Origin: Tulasnella sp. 424
Taxonomy: Eukaryota > Basidiomycota > Agaricomycetes > Cantharellales > Tulasnellaceae
Assembly (NCBI GenBank): GCA_019633425.1
Contig: WSUB01000035.1
Location: forward strand, 233,155 to 297,154
Length of the DNA stretch: 64,000 bases
Direction: 5' to 3'
Part shown: one piece after another, positions 23,880 through 37,914 of the stretch
Layout of the letters: each line of letters begins with the position of its first letter
Position numbering within the stretch: position 1 is the stretch's first letter
Program-made: the position numbers and the translations under genes
The notes under the pieces: generated by a model
Seen by the model: only the letters and a program-made list of their open reading frames with translations
What the model was told of the DNA's origin: nothing
Database searches by the model: none

Positions 23880-24385
23880 TGGATCATTAGTCATGCGCAT
23901 ATCTTCAGAGTATGTCGAGCGACTTCTTCTCGTTCGCAATCGGGGTTGGGCCTACCGATCCATTCAATACGGCATTCTGCAATTGAAGAAGCTCGAGAGT
24001 TTCCTTGGCATGGAGAATGGAGAGTGCGTGGATAGCAAGATGAGCGATCAGGGAGTCATGCGAATGGGGAAAGAAGCACGAAATCTATGGGAAAGGTGGA
24101 TGAGATGCTCTCTAATGTAAACTGTGGATCAGCTACCCTCGCTCCAGTAGGTTGGCTTGGTGGGCTGTGTAGGTCAGATGCAAACTCTCTCGCGAATAGT
24201 TCGTGCGTTGATCCGGTTTCCCAGTGCGACTGTTGCTAGACTTTAGTCCGAGCTCTAGAACCAAGTATTAGGAGCAGCTTAGCCTCCCATAGTGAGCGTT
24301 TGATACGCATTGGCGAGATACCGCTGGTAGGGTCCGACCGACCTTCGAGATGCGTGTCGCGGATCGAGCGCCACAGTAGCCCTTG
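23880..24385 (+). pseudogene. Degraded fifth copy of the LYHGR family
   Basis: Scattered matches in the right order identify a relic. The stretch 23930-24100 resembles intron 2 plus exon 3 (TTCGCAATSGRGGYTGG, then a CTTGGCATGGAGAATGGAGAG version of the HGELREGG region). The stretch 24150-24200 resembles the end of exon 5 (the LGWAVWVKCKPAC region) and 24270-24385 the last exon (GGAGCAGCTTAGCCTCC, then TGCGTGTCGCGGATCGAG). Most of exon 5 is gone and no long frame survives. It sits before the intact pectinesterase just as copy 4 sits before the gutted one. Confidence 0.65.
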
Positions 24386-24530
24386 GTTTAACAGGAACCC
24401 GGTACAAGGAATTACTCAGATCAAAATGTGGACCAAGACACCAAGACTGTATTTGAGATGAAGTTTCTTTTGGCACACAAAAGACGATCCTCTTGCTGGT
24501 CATCCCGTTGGATAGAATCCAGATACAGTT

Positions 24531-26476
24531 TCAAAGGTACGCAGAATCGATCCAGCTCGTAGAGCCCAAGACGGTTCTGCCAAAGAGTCCACATATGAGA
24601 CTTGGAAAGTCGTACGTGTAAAGAAAAGGGCACTCACGTGATGCTGATAGGAGCTGTTAACTTGGTCGCAAAGCTAGCACGTCCGGATTGCCATGCGCCA
24701 GCTCTATTCGAACGAAGATCACAGCGTCATAAGATAACCATAGTGTCCCGTAATGGTGCAAAGTAATACTCACCCGCTGTTGTTGTATTCACCGAACAAG
24801 ATGTTGTCCGTGTTAGGGGTTGTGCTGCTCCATTGGACCCAACCAGCTGCGGGAATAATGCTTCCGAGGTTCGAGTTCTGGAAGACAACCCTTGCGTAGT
24901 CTCTGCGGTTTGAAATGTAAGAGGAGAGGATAGACGTTATGCAGAGAGAACGTGCCTCCATGGACGTCCTAGGTAACTGCTTCCAGTCCCGGTGACCGTA
25001 GTATTGTCGATCACATAATAGTTTCCGTCGTCGCTAGAGCGGCCGCTGGCAGTAATATAGCCGCTTGCAACCTAGTAAATACAGATCAGGACTCCTGTCT
25101 AGACTATCAACTCCAATCAAGTCGTTGGTGATACATACCGTTTGAATAGTGCCCCCCGTGATCCAAATTGAAGCGGAAGTACCAAAGATGAAATCGGTGG
25201 CTCCTGTGATGAGGCACTTCCCGTAGAACTGGGTGTCCTTATTAGCAAGCAAGGTGTCTTGATAGCCTCTGAGCTGGCACGCGTAACATCCGAAAGTGCC
25301 GGCTTGGACGGAAAGGGCGATGGCTTGAGCGCCTTTCCCGTAGGTGTTCTCGATGTTGAGGTTGTACACTTACCAAGATAACAGTTAAGTCTACCTTAAA
25401 CCGAGGCAAGACACAAGATGACTTACGGCTCACACCAGTCGCGGTAACTCGGACAGTTCCGCTCGCATCATTGCTGCCCGCCGTAGCAGCACTCATATAC
25501 CGGCTAATAGTCACTGTATTCGAGCCTTTGGAAAAGAGTATTAATGAATGAAGCTGCTACACTGAAGACCCAGATACTCTTACTGTATGAGAGTTTGCTC
25601 GATGTTTGACCGTAAATCTTGATGTTGGATCTTGAAATGACGACTTGTTCAGTGTAGTTGCCAGGATAGATGTAGATGATATTGCTATTCAAGATATATG
25701 TTAATCTCCCTCGACGAAGCCTAGGGAGAGCCAAGTCTCACCTGGACGTATCAGCTAGCGCTTCTGTAATCGTGGAGTATTTCCCGACACCATTCTTGCC
25801 GACTTCAAAGGTAAAGTTAAAGACTTATTTTGGGGAGTCAGATGCTTGGCATTCATACCGGTAATGGCCCCTGATGGGACAGAGCTTGAGCTGGTGGACG
25901 TAGCTGACGTGGTTGTCTTGCTCGTCGTGGAGCTCGTCTTCGACGTGGTAGTCGTGGTAGTCGCCTTCGACGTGGTAGTCGTGGTAGTCGCTTTCGACGT
26001 AGTAGTCGTGGTACCTGCGAGCAAGCGTGAGCAGTCGACCGACCGAATTAATTGAAAGTGGATAATACCGGTGCCCACTACACACTAAAACCAGCCAGGA
26101 GTTGGTACAATGGTGAGTGTGGGCCACAAGGCGGTGCCACTATTTCGTACCTGGCTGCAACGGAGTTAGCGTGTAGAAGCAAGCTATATCTGGCGTAGAA
26201 GAGCCTACCTATAGTAATCATTCGAGTACTGACAAACGGCACCTGAGACGCAGTCGGTCTCTCCTATCGGCTATGTCGGTCAAAATTGCTTCCGGTTCAA
26301 GGGAAGACATTGAGCTCCCACCAGTATATCCTATTCCACCACATTGTCCTAATTGGATTTTAGATTAGCAAACGGGAGAGGTAATACGCTCAGAGGTCTC
26401 GATACACACCGTAAAGCGCCACCTGGGCCCAAGCGACCGATGGCAGAGCAGCGACAAAGAGCAAAGAGAACTTCAT
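24531..26476 (-). CDS. Secreted pectin methylesterase (CE8) with N-terminal CBM1
   Basis: It demethylates pectin in plant cell walls, acting outside the cell. The ATG at 26476 gives a signal peptide (MKFSLLFVAALPSVAWA). A fungal cellulose-binding module (CBM1) follows: YGQCGGIGYTG, then after a 58-nt intron ETDCVSGAVCQYSNDYYSQ. A Thr/Ser linker with a nine-residue repeat (TTTTTTSKA) leads to the CE8 domain. Its hallmarks are visible: YQDT (Asp), GATDFIFG (Asp) and YLGRPW (Arg). Catalytic-domain exons are 25802-25742, 25684-25584, 25525-25427, 25368-25139, 25071-24956, 24902-24774, 24703-24638 and 24576-24531, preceded by a linker exon ending at 25859; all phases agree. N-terminal exons are 26476-26410, 26348-26322 and 26263-26209. 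The splice joining CBM1 to the linker (26208-26030) is unresolved: a 4-nt exon would be needed. The intron after YLGRPW has a GC donor (AG/GCACGT). CBM1 on a pectinesterase fits a saprotroph or plant-associated fungus. Confidence 0.88.
25935..26013 (-). repeat. 27-bp coding minisatellite in the pectinesterase linker
   Basis: About three copies of a 27-bp unit (reverse complement of CTTCGACGTGGTAGTCGTGG plus seven bases) encode the TTTTTTSKA linker repeat. This is the usual way glycosylated CBM linkers vary in length. Confidence 0.8.
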
Positions 26477-27783
26477 GAAGAAGGGGAATTGAAGATCTTT
26501 CTCATCGTTTCAAGGATGGTCTCCGAGGTTTATATCTAGCCTTGGCGACGCGATCCGGGCGGACCGTTCGTCCATGTCGAGGAATTGAAGAACCGTCGGA
26601 AGCATTCACGGAGAATAGCCGGACTCGGCGAAGCCGCAACCAGAGTCGTTGAGCATATTTTGCACCTGGAAGCAACTGCGATCAGCGCTTGAAGAATTAA
26701 AAATAGAAAAAGAAATGAGGGGAGTTCAACGCAGCGTGGCCAATGTGGAACCGAACCGCGGGAATGTCGGGAGGGTTCCCGACTCGTAATTGGAAAGGGG
26801 CAGTTTTGCGCACAAACTTCGCATACGCCTTGGAGGCCGCCATGGCGAGCTACTAGATGTGAGAGTCGTTTCAGGTCATTGTGCCCTGCGAAACCTTTTG
26901 AGTTGTGCTGCGGGCAAGGAAGTATCTCCCGCTGATTCTCTCAACTGCTACTTCTCTCGAGCCTGGAAGGTGCGGCAATCCGTCCGAAGGAGGCATGGAC
27001 CGGCGAGAGCTGACTTTCGAGCCCGGGGTCCTCCGGACACCTCAGTTGCGGACGTCCAGATACTTGCTAATTTTTATGCAATAGGTCTCATCTTGCGAAC
27101 CCAAATATAAACTACCCGGAAGATCTATCGGGATTGCCACTGCTCTTAGAACCTCTGACCAAGTGTGCCTGGCCCAGATGTACTCTGGAAACCTTTGCTC
27201 CTGACGTATCGAGAACCTGTCGATCGGGAGCTTTGAGACAAAGTTGATCGCTTCACCATTCAACGAGCTCCGACTACATCAAACCCACCACCCGTCGCAG
27301 GCGCAATAGAATGTTTTGAGAAAAAAAGAGTAAGGAAACACAGCATTGAACAGCCAATAGAACCTAGATATACATGGGCGAAAAGGAGTGGTTGACGCTC
27401 GAGGAGGGTTGAACGCATATAGAGCTGAGTTGGAGAAACAAAGGAAAGGCGAGGGTATTGTCAATCAAATCATGCTGAGGCAGACCGGGGAGGAGGCGGG
27501 GGTTGTTGACGTTGGCTTGAGGAAGATTGAGATTGAGGCTTGGCTTGAATCGGCTTTGCGAGGTACGACGGGAGTAGTGGTCCTAGCAGGTGACCCACAA
27601 AGCGCGCGAACACTGAAGGAAATCTATAATCGTTTTTGCATGACGCATAGGAAAAAAGGAGGAGAAGATTATGCTCAATAAACGTTGAAGGACAGAGGCG
27701 GGTAACGCGAGGGAGGAATAAGAGTAAAAAAGACAAGGATTGGACATGGTTTTGGGAGGGGGGATTGGAGACACACGACCATT
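26477..27783. other. Intergenic upstream of the pectinesterase
   Basis: This region holds the pectinesterase promoter; 26480-26950 is homologous to 23220-23700 upstream of the relic. The remainder to 27783 is the 3' side of the GH1 gene. The plus-strand frame at 27388-27681 lies opposite the expected 3' UTR and shows no family signature. Confidence 0.4.
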
Positions 27784-30926
<3,143 letters not shown>

Positions 30927-32797
30927 TTGAAATTGAGTAGTCGAAACGGGATCGGGATTGGTCGGAGAAATAGGGAGAGTTGGTCGCTGATAAACTGTAG
31001 TCCGCTAGATTTGAGTAGCGCCTACGCTTGATAGTGGAATGTTGCGACCTGGGCTAGCGGGAAGGAGGGGAGGATGGGTTGTGGTTGTAAGGGGACGAAG
31101 GGAGGAGGCGAAGGGGAGAGGAGGGTGGCTGGATGGGTGAGCCTAAATAAGTGAGGAAGATGGGCATAATCCGCCGGACATATTCCCTTCGCTTGCCTTG
31201 CGTCTTTCGCTTTACTGGATCCTCTTTGTCGAGCGACCCAAGCCATGGCAGGAGTGCGGGTTCGAGAGGGGCGCACAATCAACGGGTCAATCGGCAGCCT
31301 GTCGGTGTAAAGCCCCCACCGAGGATTTCGCGAGCTTTTCCCCGAGACTCGTGCGTTGGGTCCTTGCCTCTCCTTCCGTAGTCCGTAGTCTCCGGTAAAA
31401 ACGTATTTCACATATAACTTACCCATATTATTACTTGCACGGTACAGCCCTCGGATACTGGTGTGATCGGAGAGGGGGGGAGTAGGCTTTTGGAACACCT
31501 CAGGAGGCGAGTAGAACTCGAACATTCGTTTTTCCCATGACGGACCTAACATATCACCATCAGCGACTGACCTCCCCTGCGGGCCCCTTGACGTTGTCAG
31601 TACGTCTCTCGACCCGATCCGAACCTCCGGTGCACTCCGCTCATCTCTCATTAAGCAGCAACCGAAGAGATCGCCGGGCGAGCAGCTAACGATGGAGATT
31701 CCTCGCTGTTCCCCGCCCCCCTCCTTCTTCCCCGGGGACCTTCTGTCAATGTCAATGCACATGGAAGTTGGAAGTAAACAGCCTGAAACTCAAAATCAAC
31801 AGAGAGACCGAGTGCACAGGTCAGGGTGCAGTCGTCCCGACCGACGGACCCGCCGAATCGCGGAAACGCTCGGTCTCTTCAACATTATTATCCTTCGCCC
31901 AGACGCGGAGGTGCAGACACGTATGCAAGTCAACCGTTCACCGACCGTTTTCCGCATGTTAACTTGCGGCCATCGTTACTAGGCAATATTACCCATTTTT
32001 TCGTCATGAGTACCCTTCTCGTGAGGTCGCTTAGCGGGGTTTTCCTTCCGAGGCCTTTTGCATCCTCGACGGTGGGTACAATAGCCCGGCATTGCTCGCA
32101 CACCTCCGTTCACGGTCCCTGGTGTCCCATTTGCGCCTCCCTAGATCTCAACTTCCCCGCATCCCGATGTCCAAGCTCGGCCGTCCCCTTTTGCTCCTGC
32201 AGCGATGCACCTTCAAGTCCCTTCCGCTGCACGTGACGTCGGTCTACTATTGGTCCTTATCACCCGCCGACGTCGACTCGTGTTCTCTCGCTCTCACTCG
32301 TGATTTACCAACATCACATAGAGCAAGGCCTTGTGAAGAGCTCTCTTAGCGAGAGGAGAGTTTCGCCGACGATATCCCTCTCAAGTGAGTTTCTCCAGCC
32401 GCCTTCAGTTTATCCGACTCGGCTCGCAATTGGTTAGCCGTCTATTTACTTTGCCCCTCTTCGAATTGTCGAGCAGTTCGTGAATCAACGATTATCTTAT
32501 CGCCCTCTAACATCATTTGTTGTGTAAGTTCCGACCGTCTTAAGCCCAGCTGATATCTATCGGGGATATGCCCAAATGCGGCAACTGGAACTCGGATAAA
32601 CTCAACTGTCAAACAAACGTCAACTGTCTCGCCACAGCCGATCATCCGACTGGGTTAGATTGTCTTGCAGGAACGATAATCGGATATTGCGTGCTGGGAA
32701 ATAGGACCTCCACCCCCCTCCACCCAGAGATATAGTCACCGATTTTCAAGTTCAAAGTAGTACGATCACCCTTTTCTGAACATCAACCATTTGAACC
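30927..32797. other. Divergent promoter region, GH1 / oxidoreductase
   Basis: This is 1.9 kb between the start of GH1 (minus) and of the oxidoreductase (plus). C/T-rich blocks occur near 31080-31130 and 32090-32230. Open frames here carry no protein signature. I call no gene. Confidence 0.4.
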
Positions 32798-34476
32798 ATG
32801 TCACCGAAGGAACTTTCAGTTGCAATTCTTGGCGCCGGTATATGGGCAAAAGAAGGTATGTACAGCCCTGGCATCCCGTGCCTTGCTTGTGTTCACAAGC
32901 TCCCGATTGTGCCGGATCCTGACCAAAACCCACTGTAACACCCTTTCCTTCTCCGCCTTTTCCTTCTCCCCATCCCTGCAACGCCCTTCTCACCAACACC
33001 GTCCTTTTGTGTACAACCCCCGTTGCTCAACCTGATCTTCGTTGGATTACGAAAACCGGCCACAATAATGAAAATCGGCAATCACCATCTTTGTCAAATG
33101 GCATAACTTGAACACACGGATCGCCGTGTCCAAATGAAGCCGACCTCCCCGCAATCGCTGCACTGCAAGCCGCGCAGTTTCCAATCAAAGTGGAGGCCGT
33201 CTATTCTCGGTCAACTTCGTCGGCATCTGCATTAGCCGAAGCCGCTCAGCAGACATTGAAATTGGACTCTGGGTTGACTGTGTACTCGGATGAACCCGAT
33301 CGGGAAGGTGCGCGTTGATTGGCCTCCAATTTCATCCTACCCGTTCTATAGTCGTTAAAGGGAGTCACCGCTACTCGCAGGTCTGGATGAACTTCTCGCT
33401 CGAAGTGACATTCAAGCTGTTATCGTCGCCCTGCCATTGGACCGACAGCCTGAAATCGTTACAAAAGCCTTGAAGGCTGGGAAACACGTTCTGAGCGAGA
33501 AGCCGGTCGCGAAGGACGTCAAAACGGCTTTGCAGCTGATCAAGACGTACGAGACAGAGTAAGTGGGCAGCCTTCCACTTCATTCTGCGAATGTGTCAGA
33601 CGGATAAATTATTCTACACTTATTCAGATACAAGCCCAAGGGTCTCATTTGGCGCGTCGCCGAGAACTTTGAATGCGAAACAGGCATTCGCGCGGCCGCC
33701 GAGGTCATCCACTCTGGCAAGATTGGCAAAGTAGCTTTCTTCAGAGTCTCGGTGGTCAACTACATCGACCAGGAAAGTAAATGGTATCAGAGCAGCTGGA
33801 GGACTGTTCCTGACGTAAGAGCCCTCTCATACCAAGTGCGCCGTGATGCTAATGCCTAGTGAAATCACAACTCATAGTACCAAGGTAAACGCAACTAGCG
33901 CAATGAAAGCTACAGCATATAGGTGTGCTGACTACGAACTTGATTTTTGAAATAGGCGGCTTCATTCTAGACGGTGGCGTCCATACGACGGCGGTCCTCC
34001 GCACCATTCTCCCTTCGCCTGTGGTCTCAGTCTCCGGTCACGCCTCTCTAACAAAGCCTTACCTCCTGCCTCACGACTCGATTCAATCCGTCGTTGCGCT
34101 CGACTCTGGCGCACACGGCCTTCTTGAACTATCGTGGGCGGCTCCGAACTCTGCGCGGGGTGAATCCTTTACGGTCATCACCGGAACGGAGGGGTTCTTG
34201 GAGCTAACGTCTGGCAAGAACGAGGCGGGTGTCCATGGATGGACAGTCAAGACCGTGATTGGGACGAAGGAGCCAAAAGAGGAGAAGGGGTTTTACAAGA
34301 CGCAAGGAGTGGAGAATGAGATCAAGTGGTTCGCCGAAGCGATTCTGAAAGGAGAGCAGAACGCTGTCAACGTTGGGGAGGCTAGAGGTGCGATCCGAGA
34401 TGTAGCCATCATTCAAGCTTCGTTGACGAGCGGAGGGGCCCCCGTTGACATCAAGAAACTCGTGGAGGAGGCATAA
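32798..34476 (+). CDS. Gfo/Idh/MocA-family oxidoreductase, 372 aa
   Basis: This is an NAD(P)-dependent dehydrogenase of the glucose-fructose oxidoreductase / inositol dehydrogenase superfamily; the substrate is not deducible. Six exons are in phase (373 codons with stop): 32798-32855, 33140-33307, 33381-33558, 33628-33814, micro-exon 33878-33884 (7 nt) and 33956-34476. The Rossmann start is VAILGAGIWAKEADLPAI, with a GxGxxA-type loop across the first intron. The family's EKP motif is present in HVLSEKPVAKDVKTA near residue 115. The micro-exon encodes part of YQGGFILDGGVHT, a conserved substrate-domain segment, which is why I trust it. No signal peptide, so probably cytosolic. It is divergent from GH1 and could share sugar metabolism with it, but that is inference. 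Confidence 0.9.
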
Positions 34477-34528
34477 GCACACCGAATATAGGTGAAAATG
34501 TTTACCAGATATTTTGCATGAATAGAAA

Positions 34529-35640
34529 CTATTTTGAATTCAAAATCTGGTGCAAGAAATGGCATACGCCCGGCATTCCAGCGTCATCGAGGACAGGCGG
34601 CTTGTGGCTCAAGTTGAGCACGCACACTTCGACTGAGTTTCCTCGGAGAAACCTCAACGCCACATTCGCAGCCGGTTTAGAAACAGTAGGCCGGGACCTT
34701 GAGAGCATCTTCTTGGGTGGTCTCAGCGCTCGGGTCTTCGAGAGCAAGAACCTCGGTAAATCTCTCCTCCCCGTCTTGGCTTAATGACACCTCGGATCTC
34801 CTGTCCAAAAAATCCAATCCGGCGCAACACCGGAACCGTGCCGGGTCACCCACCTGGACAAAATCATCCTCGCTGCAACTCACGGTGGAAAAGGAAAAGG
34901 TAAGGATGTTGCAGAACCTTGACATTACCCGAAGACCCCAACCTCCCGCCCTCCATGGGGAGAGTGCGCGCGCGATTTGCAAATCCCCATCGTTCCCGAA
35001 GCCAAGAACCAAGAGCAAGGGACGCCCCGCCGGAAACCGGGAAAACATCGAGGCTACTCGACTTGCCTCCTGCAGAAGCGTTCCCTCGACGACTCCTACA
35101 GCTGTGCTCGCAACCGTCTGGGGTGCGGCAAGCACGTTGTCATTGGATTTCGTCGTAACTCTGTCTCGGAATGATCCCCCCGAAGGAACGACCAACTTAA
35201 AAGCCAAGATAGTGAGCGTTGCGTGGGCCAGACTTTTGTGAGTTCTATGGAGCTGGGAAGTCCAGACACTGAGAACGTCGCCTTCAAGCCTCTTTCCCGA
35301 ACCTTGACTATATTAGTTACCCTCGAGAGGGGCATGAAGGAACCGGGGAGACCCAAAGGCAAGGACGTTTCTTGCTGTATATCCACGGTTTTGCCGCGAA
35401 AGTGAATCTTCAGCGTGTGGCCTTTGCTGCTGTTTTCGGAGAACAGTTCCAGGGCTAGGACCAGCATCTCTAGCCGTAAGTCTTCTCGATGCTGTGCAGT
35501 CCCTTACCGAAATAATTCCTGTCTAACTGCCGCAGGCGGCGTACGAAGAGTATACGGCACCACGGCTGGTGGAACTCATCGTCAGCCAGCTCAGCAAGAT
35601 GAGCCCACAGTTGCAATAGATATTGTCTTTGGATCGGCCC
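34529..35640 (-). CDS. Uncharacterised protein fragments, exon structure unresolved
   Basis: Several minus-strand segments have coding character. In order they read WAHLAELADDEFHQPWCRIL (about 35620-35505), then LVLALELFSENSSKGHTLKI continuing to KVWPTQ (about 35470-35225), then a short segment with SLSQDGEERFTEVLALED near 34750-34800. A segment ending VALRFLRGNSVEVCVLNLSH and a stop at about 34529 comes last. Introns joining them would be short (around 38-45 nt) and I cannot fix phases or the start codon. I recognise no family. It could be a multi-exon gene or a decaying one. Confidence 0.35.
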
Positions 35641-35889
35641 AAAGCCTCCTCAGCGGCTCTGTCCCGAGACCTGGGTTCAACCTATGGCAGTCTTATTCAT
35701 AGGGCACTCACAGCGTTGCAGTCGGGGCGTGGAACCGAACTTAAGACTGAGGTGGTGCAAGACCGATGAAAAATAAATGAGGACCTTCAATGAATCAAGG
35801 GAAAAGCTTCTTGCAGCTATTCAAGTGCTCAGAGAAACAAGACACGAAGCATATTGAGGATATATGGGCAGGTCGAGGAGGATTGTTAG

Positions 35890-37830
35890 TGGGATATCGT
35901 AGTGGGATATCGACATTATTATTGTCACTGTTACCCGGATTGGGGAAACGCCAGAACCGAGGGCACGACCGGCTATTGCGTGGACGCCATAAAAATGGTC
36001 CACAATCCTATAACAAAGGGTCCAGTAATACTGACCGAAAGTCACGAGTGAAAGAATTGAAATTGACAGACCGAGAATCGAACCGACGTTCTCACTTTTA
36101 TTGCGTCAGGAAACTAAGTAGGGTGATTTAGTATGCGTCAACCATGTCTCCCAAGCTTTATTGGGCCCAGTAAGTAAAACAGTGCAGGAACCACGCTGAG
36201 TGGATGAGGTGCATATTACACCTTCATCCGGGTGTCCGTAAACCAATGAGCCGCAGACCTTCGGAATTACGGACCTGCCCCTGAGGCAGACTAGAAGAAC
36301 TGGTTACAGCTAATCAAATATTGACTAGCCGTAACCGTTGAGGCATGGGCCTGCACCAAATTATTACCTTCGAATCCAAATATCTGATGTGCGGGTCATA
36401 GCTGATCTAGCACAACTTCGACGGACAAGGAAAGTGTCAATGCCCGGGAGAGCTTGAGGCATCGTCTTTCAATCCAAAAGGATGCGGCCTAATAGCCCGC
36501 CCTATGGGAATAGGTTGATCAACCTAGTCCAACGGAAAGAACCGCCCCTTAGGCGCTGCGTAAATAAGCAGATTTTCTGCCCTGCTCGGATTTTCCGGTC
36601 GAGCCGAGGCACGCACCAGACACATGCGTGATGCTTTATCTATCTTTGAATACTTGCTACTTTCGGCGCTCTCATGTCAAAGGAACAAATTCAACGTATT
36701 CGGATAGCTGGGGTTTAGTGGTCAACCGGAATCGCTTAACACTTGCACCGAGGAAAAATAAACAGACACGGACGGAGTTGCGGACGGTGATTCGATAAAT
36801 TTCTTGTTTGAGTATTGAATGAATGCTTACGCAGTCCGCCATAGGGCGACAATGCCTAAACGATAACAATTGTCACTGTTACCCGAATTAGGGAAACGCC
36901 AGAACCGAATGGAACCACTCGCCACGACCGCGTGCCAGATGTCCCGCAAGTGAGGGTCCTAAGACAGCGGGACCAATAAACTGAGAGAGGGTCACGAGTG
37001 AAAGAATTGAAATCGACAGACCGAGAATCGAACCGGCGTTCTCACTTTGAATGGCCAGACTGTGAGGGTGATTTGGTCAACCAAGCTTGACTGTGCTCAA
37101 TAAATAAAATAGTGCAGGAACCACGCTAACCTGGAAGCGGTCGCAACCGTCTATCCAGACCATCTCGCAAACCTTGACCCTCAGACCTCGGTAATTGCGG
37201 AGCCGCCCCTGAGGCGTGTGTAAGATCCATTTCGGTTCACGCGCTAATCCCACCCGGATTAGCCGTAACCGCTGAGGCATGGGCCTGCACCAATGTATTG
37301 GTCTCAAATTCGATTACATTATGTGTGGGTCATGATTGACCTAGCACGCTTCAATGGACAAGGAAAGTGTAAACGCCCAGGAGAGCTTGAGGCATCGTCT
37401 TCCAACTTAAAAGGATGCGATGACATAGCTCGTTTCCATGGAGTAAGTCAAAGTCGACTTCAACTTGAACCGAGTCCATGGAATGACCTGCCCCTTAGGC
37501 ATGCATAATTGAGCAGTCATTTACTGCTCCCCCGAAAATTCGGGTAAAGCTGGATTCGATCCAGCTGAGCTATGCCACGCACCCGACAGATACGTAATGT
37601 TTAATCTCATCTCGATATGACGTTGGCGGCTTCTTGCGCATTCGTACTAAAAGAACAAATTCAACCCAAGTTTTCGAGGTATGTAGAGATTTAGTGGCCG
37701 ACCAGAATCGCTTAACATTTGCATCGAGGAAGAGCAAACGGAGATGGACGGCGACTCGACCAATTCCTTGTTCGAGTAAACCTTGAATGAAGTCTTACCC
37801 AGTCCGCTATAGGACGATAATCCTAAACAA
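35890..37830. repeat. Tandem duplication of a non-coding block of about 0.97 kb
   Basis: Two diverged copies run 35920-36865 and 36870-37830 in direct orientation. Shared landmarks in the same order include TTGTCACTGTTACCCG, TCACGAGTGAAAGAATTGAA, GACAGACCGAGAATCGAACC, AGTGCAGGAACCACGCT, GAGGCATGGGCCTGCACCAA, GGACAAGGAAAGTGT, GAGAGCTTGAGGCATCGTCT, AAAGGAACAAATTCAAC and a shared CAGTCCGC(C/T)ATAGG. No long frame is common to both. GAGAATCGAACC is the reverse complement of a tRNA-like T-loop/B-box, but no tRNA cloverleaf can be closed. It sits between the oxidoreductase region and the F-box pair. Confidence 0.7.
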
Positions 37831-37914
37831 TAATAGAAGAAATAGAATTGCACGACTCTACGATCAGTCGATGAGAAGAAAACAACTCGGAAGTAAGTAC
37901 CACGAAAATACACG

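Noticed and set aside
36040..36125. Possible minus-strand tRNA (GGTTCGATTC T-loop)
   Set aside because: The T-stem has mismatches and no acceptor stem or anticodon arm can be closed in either duplicate.
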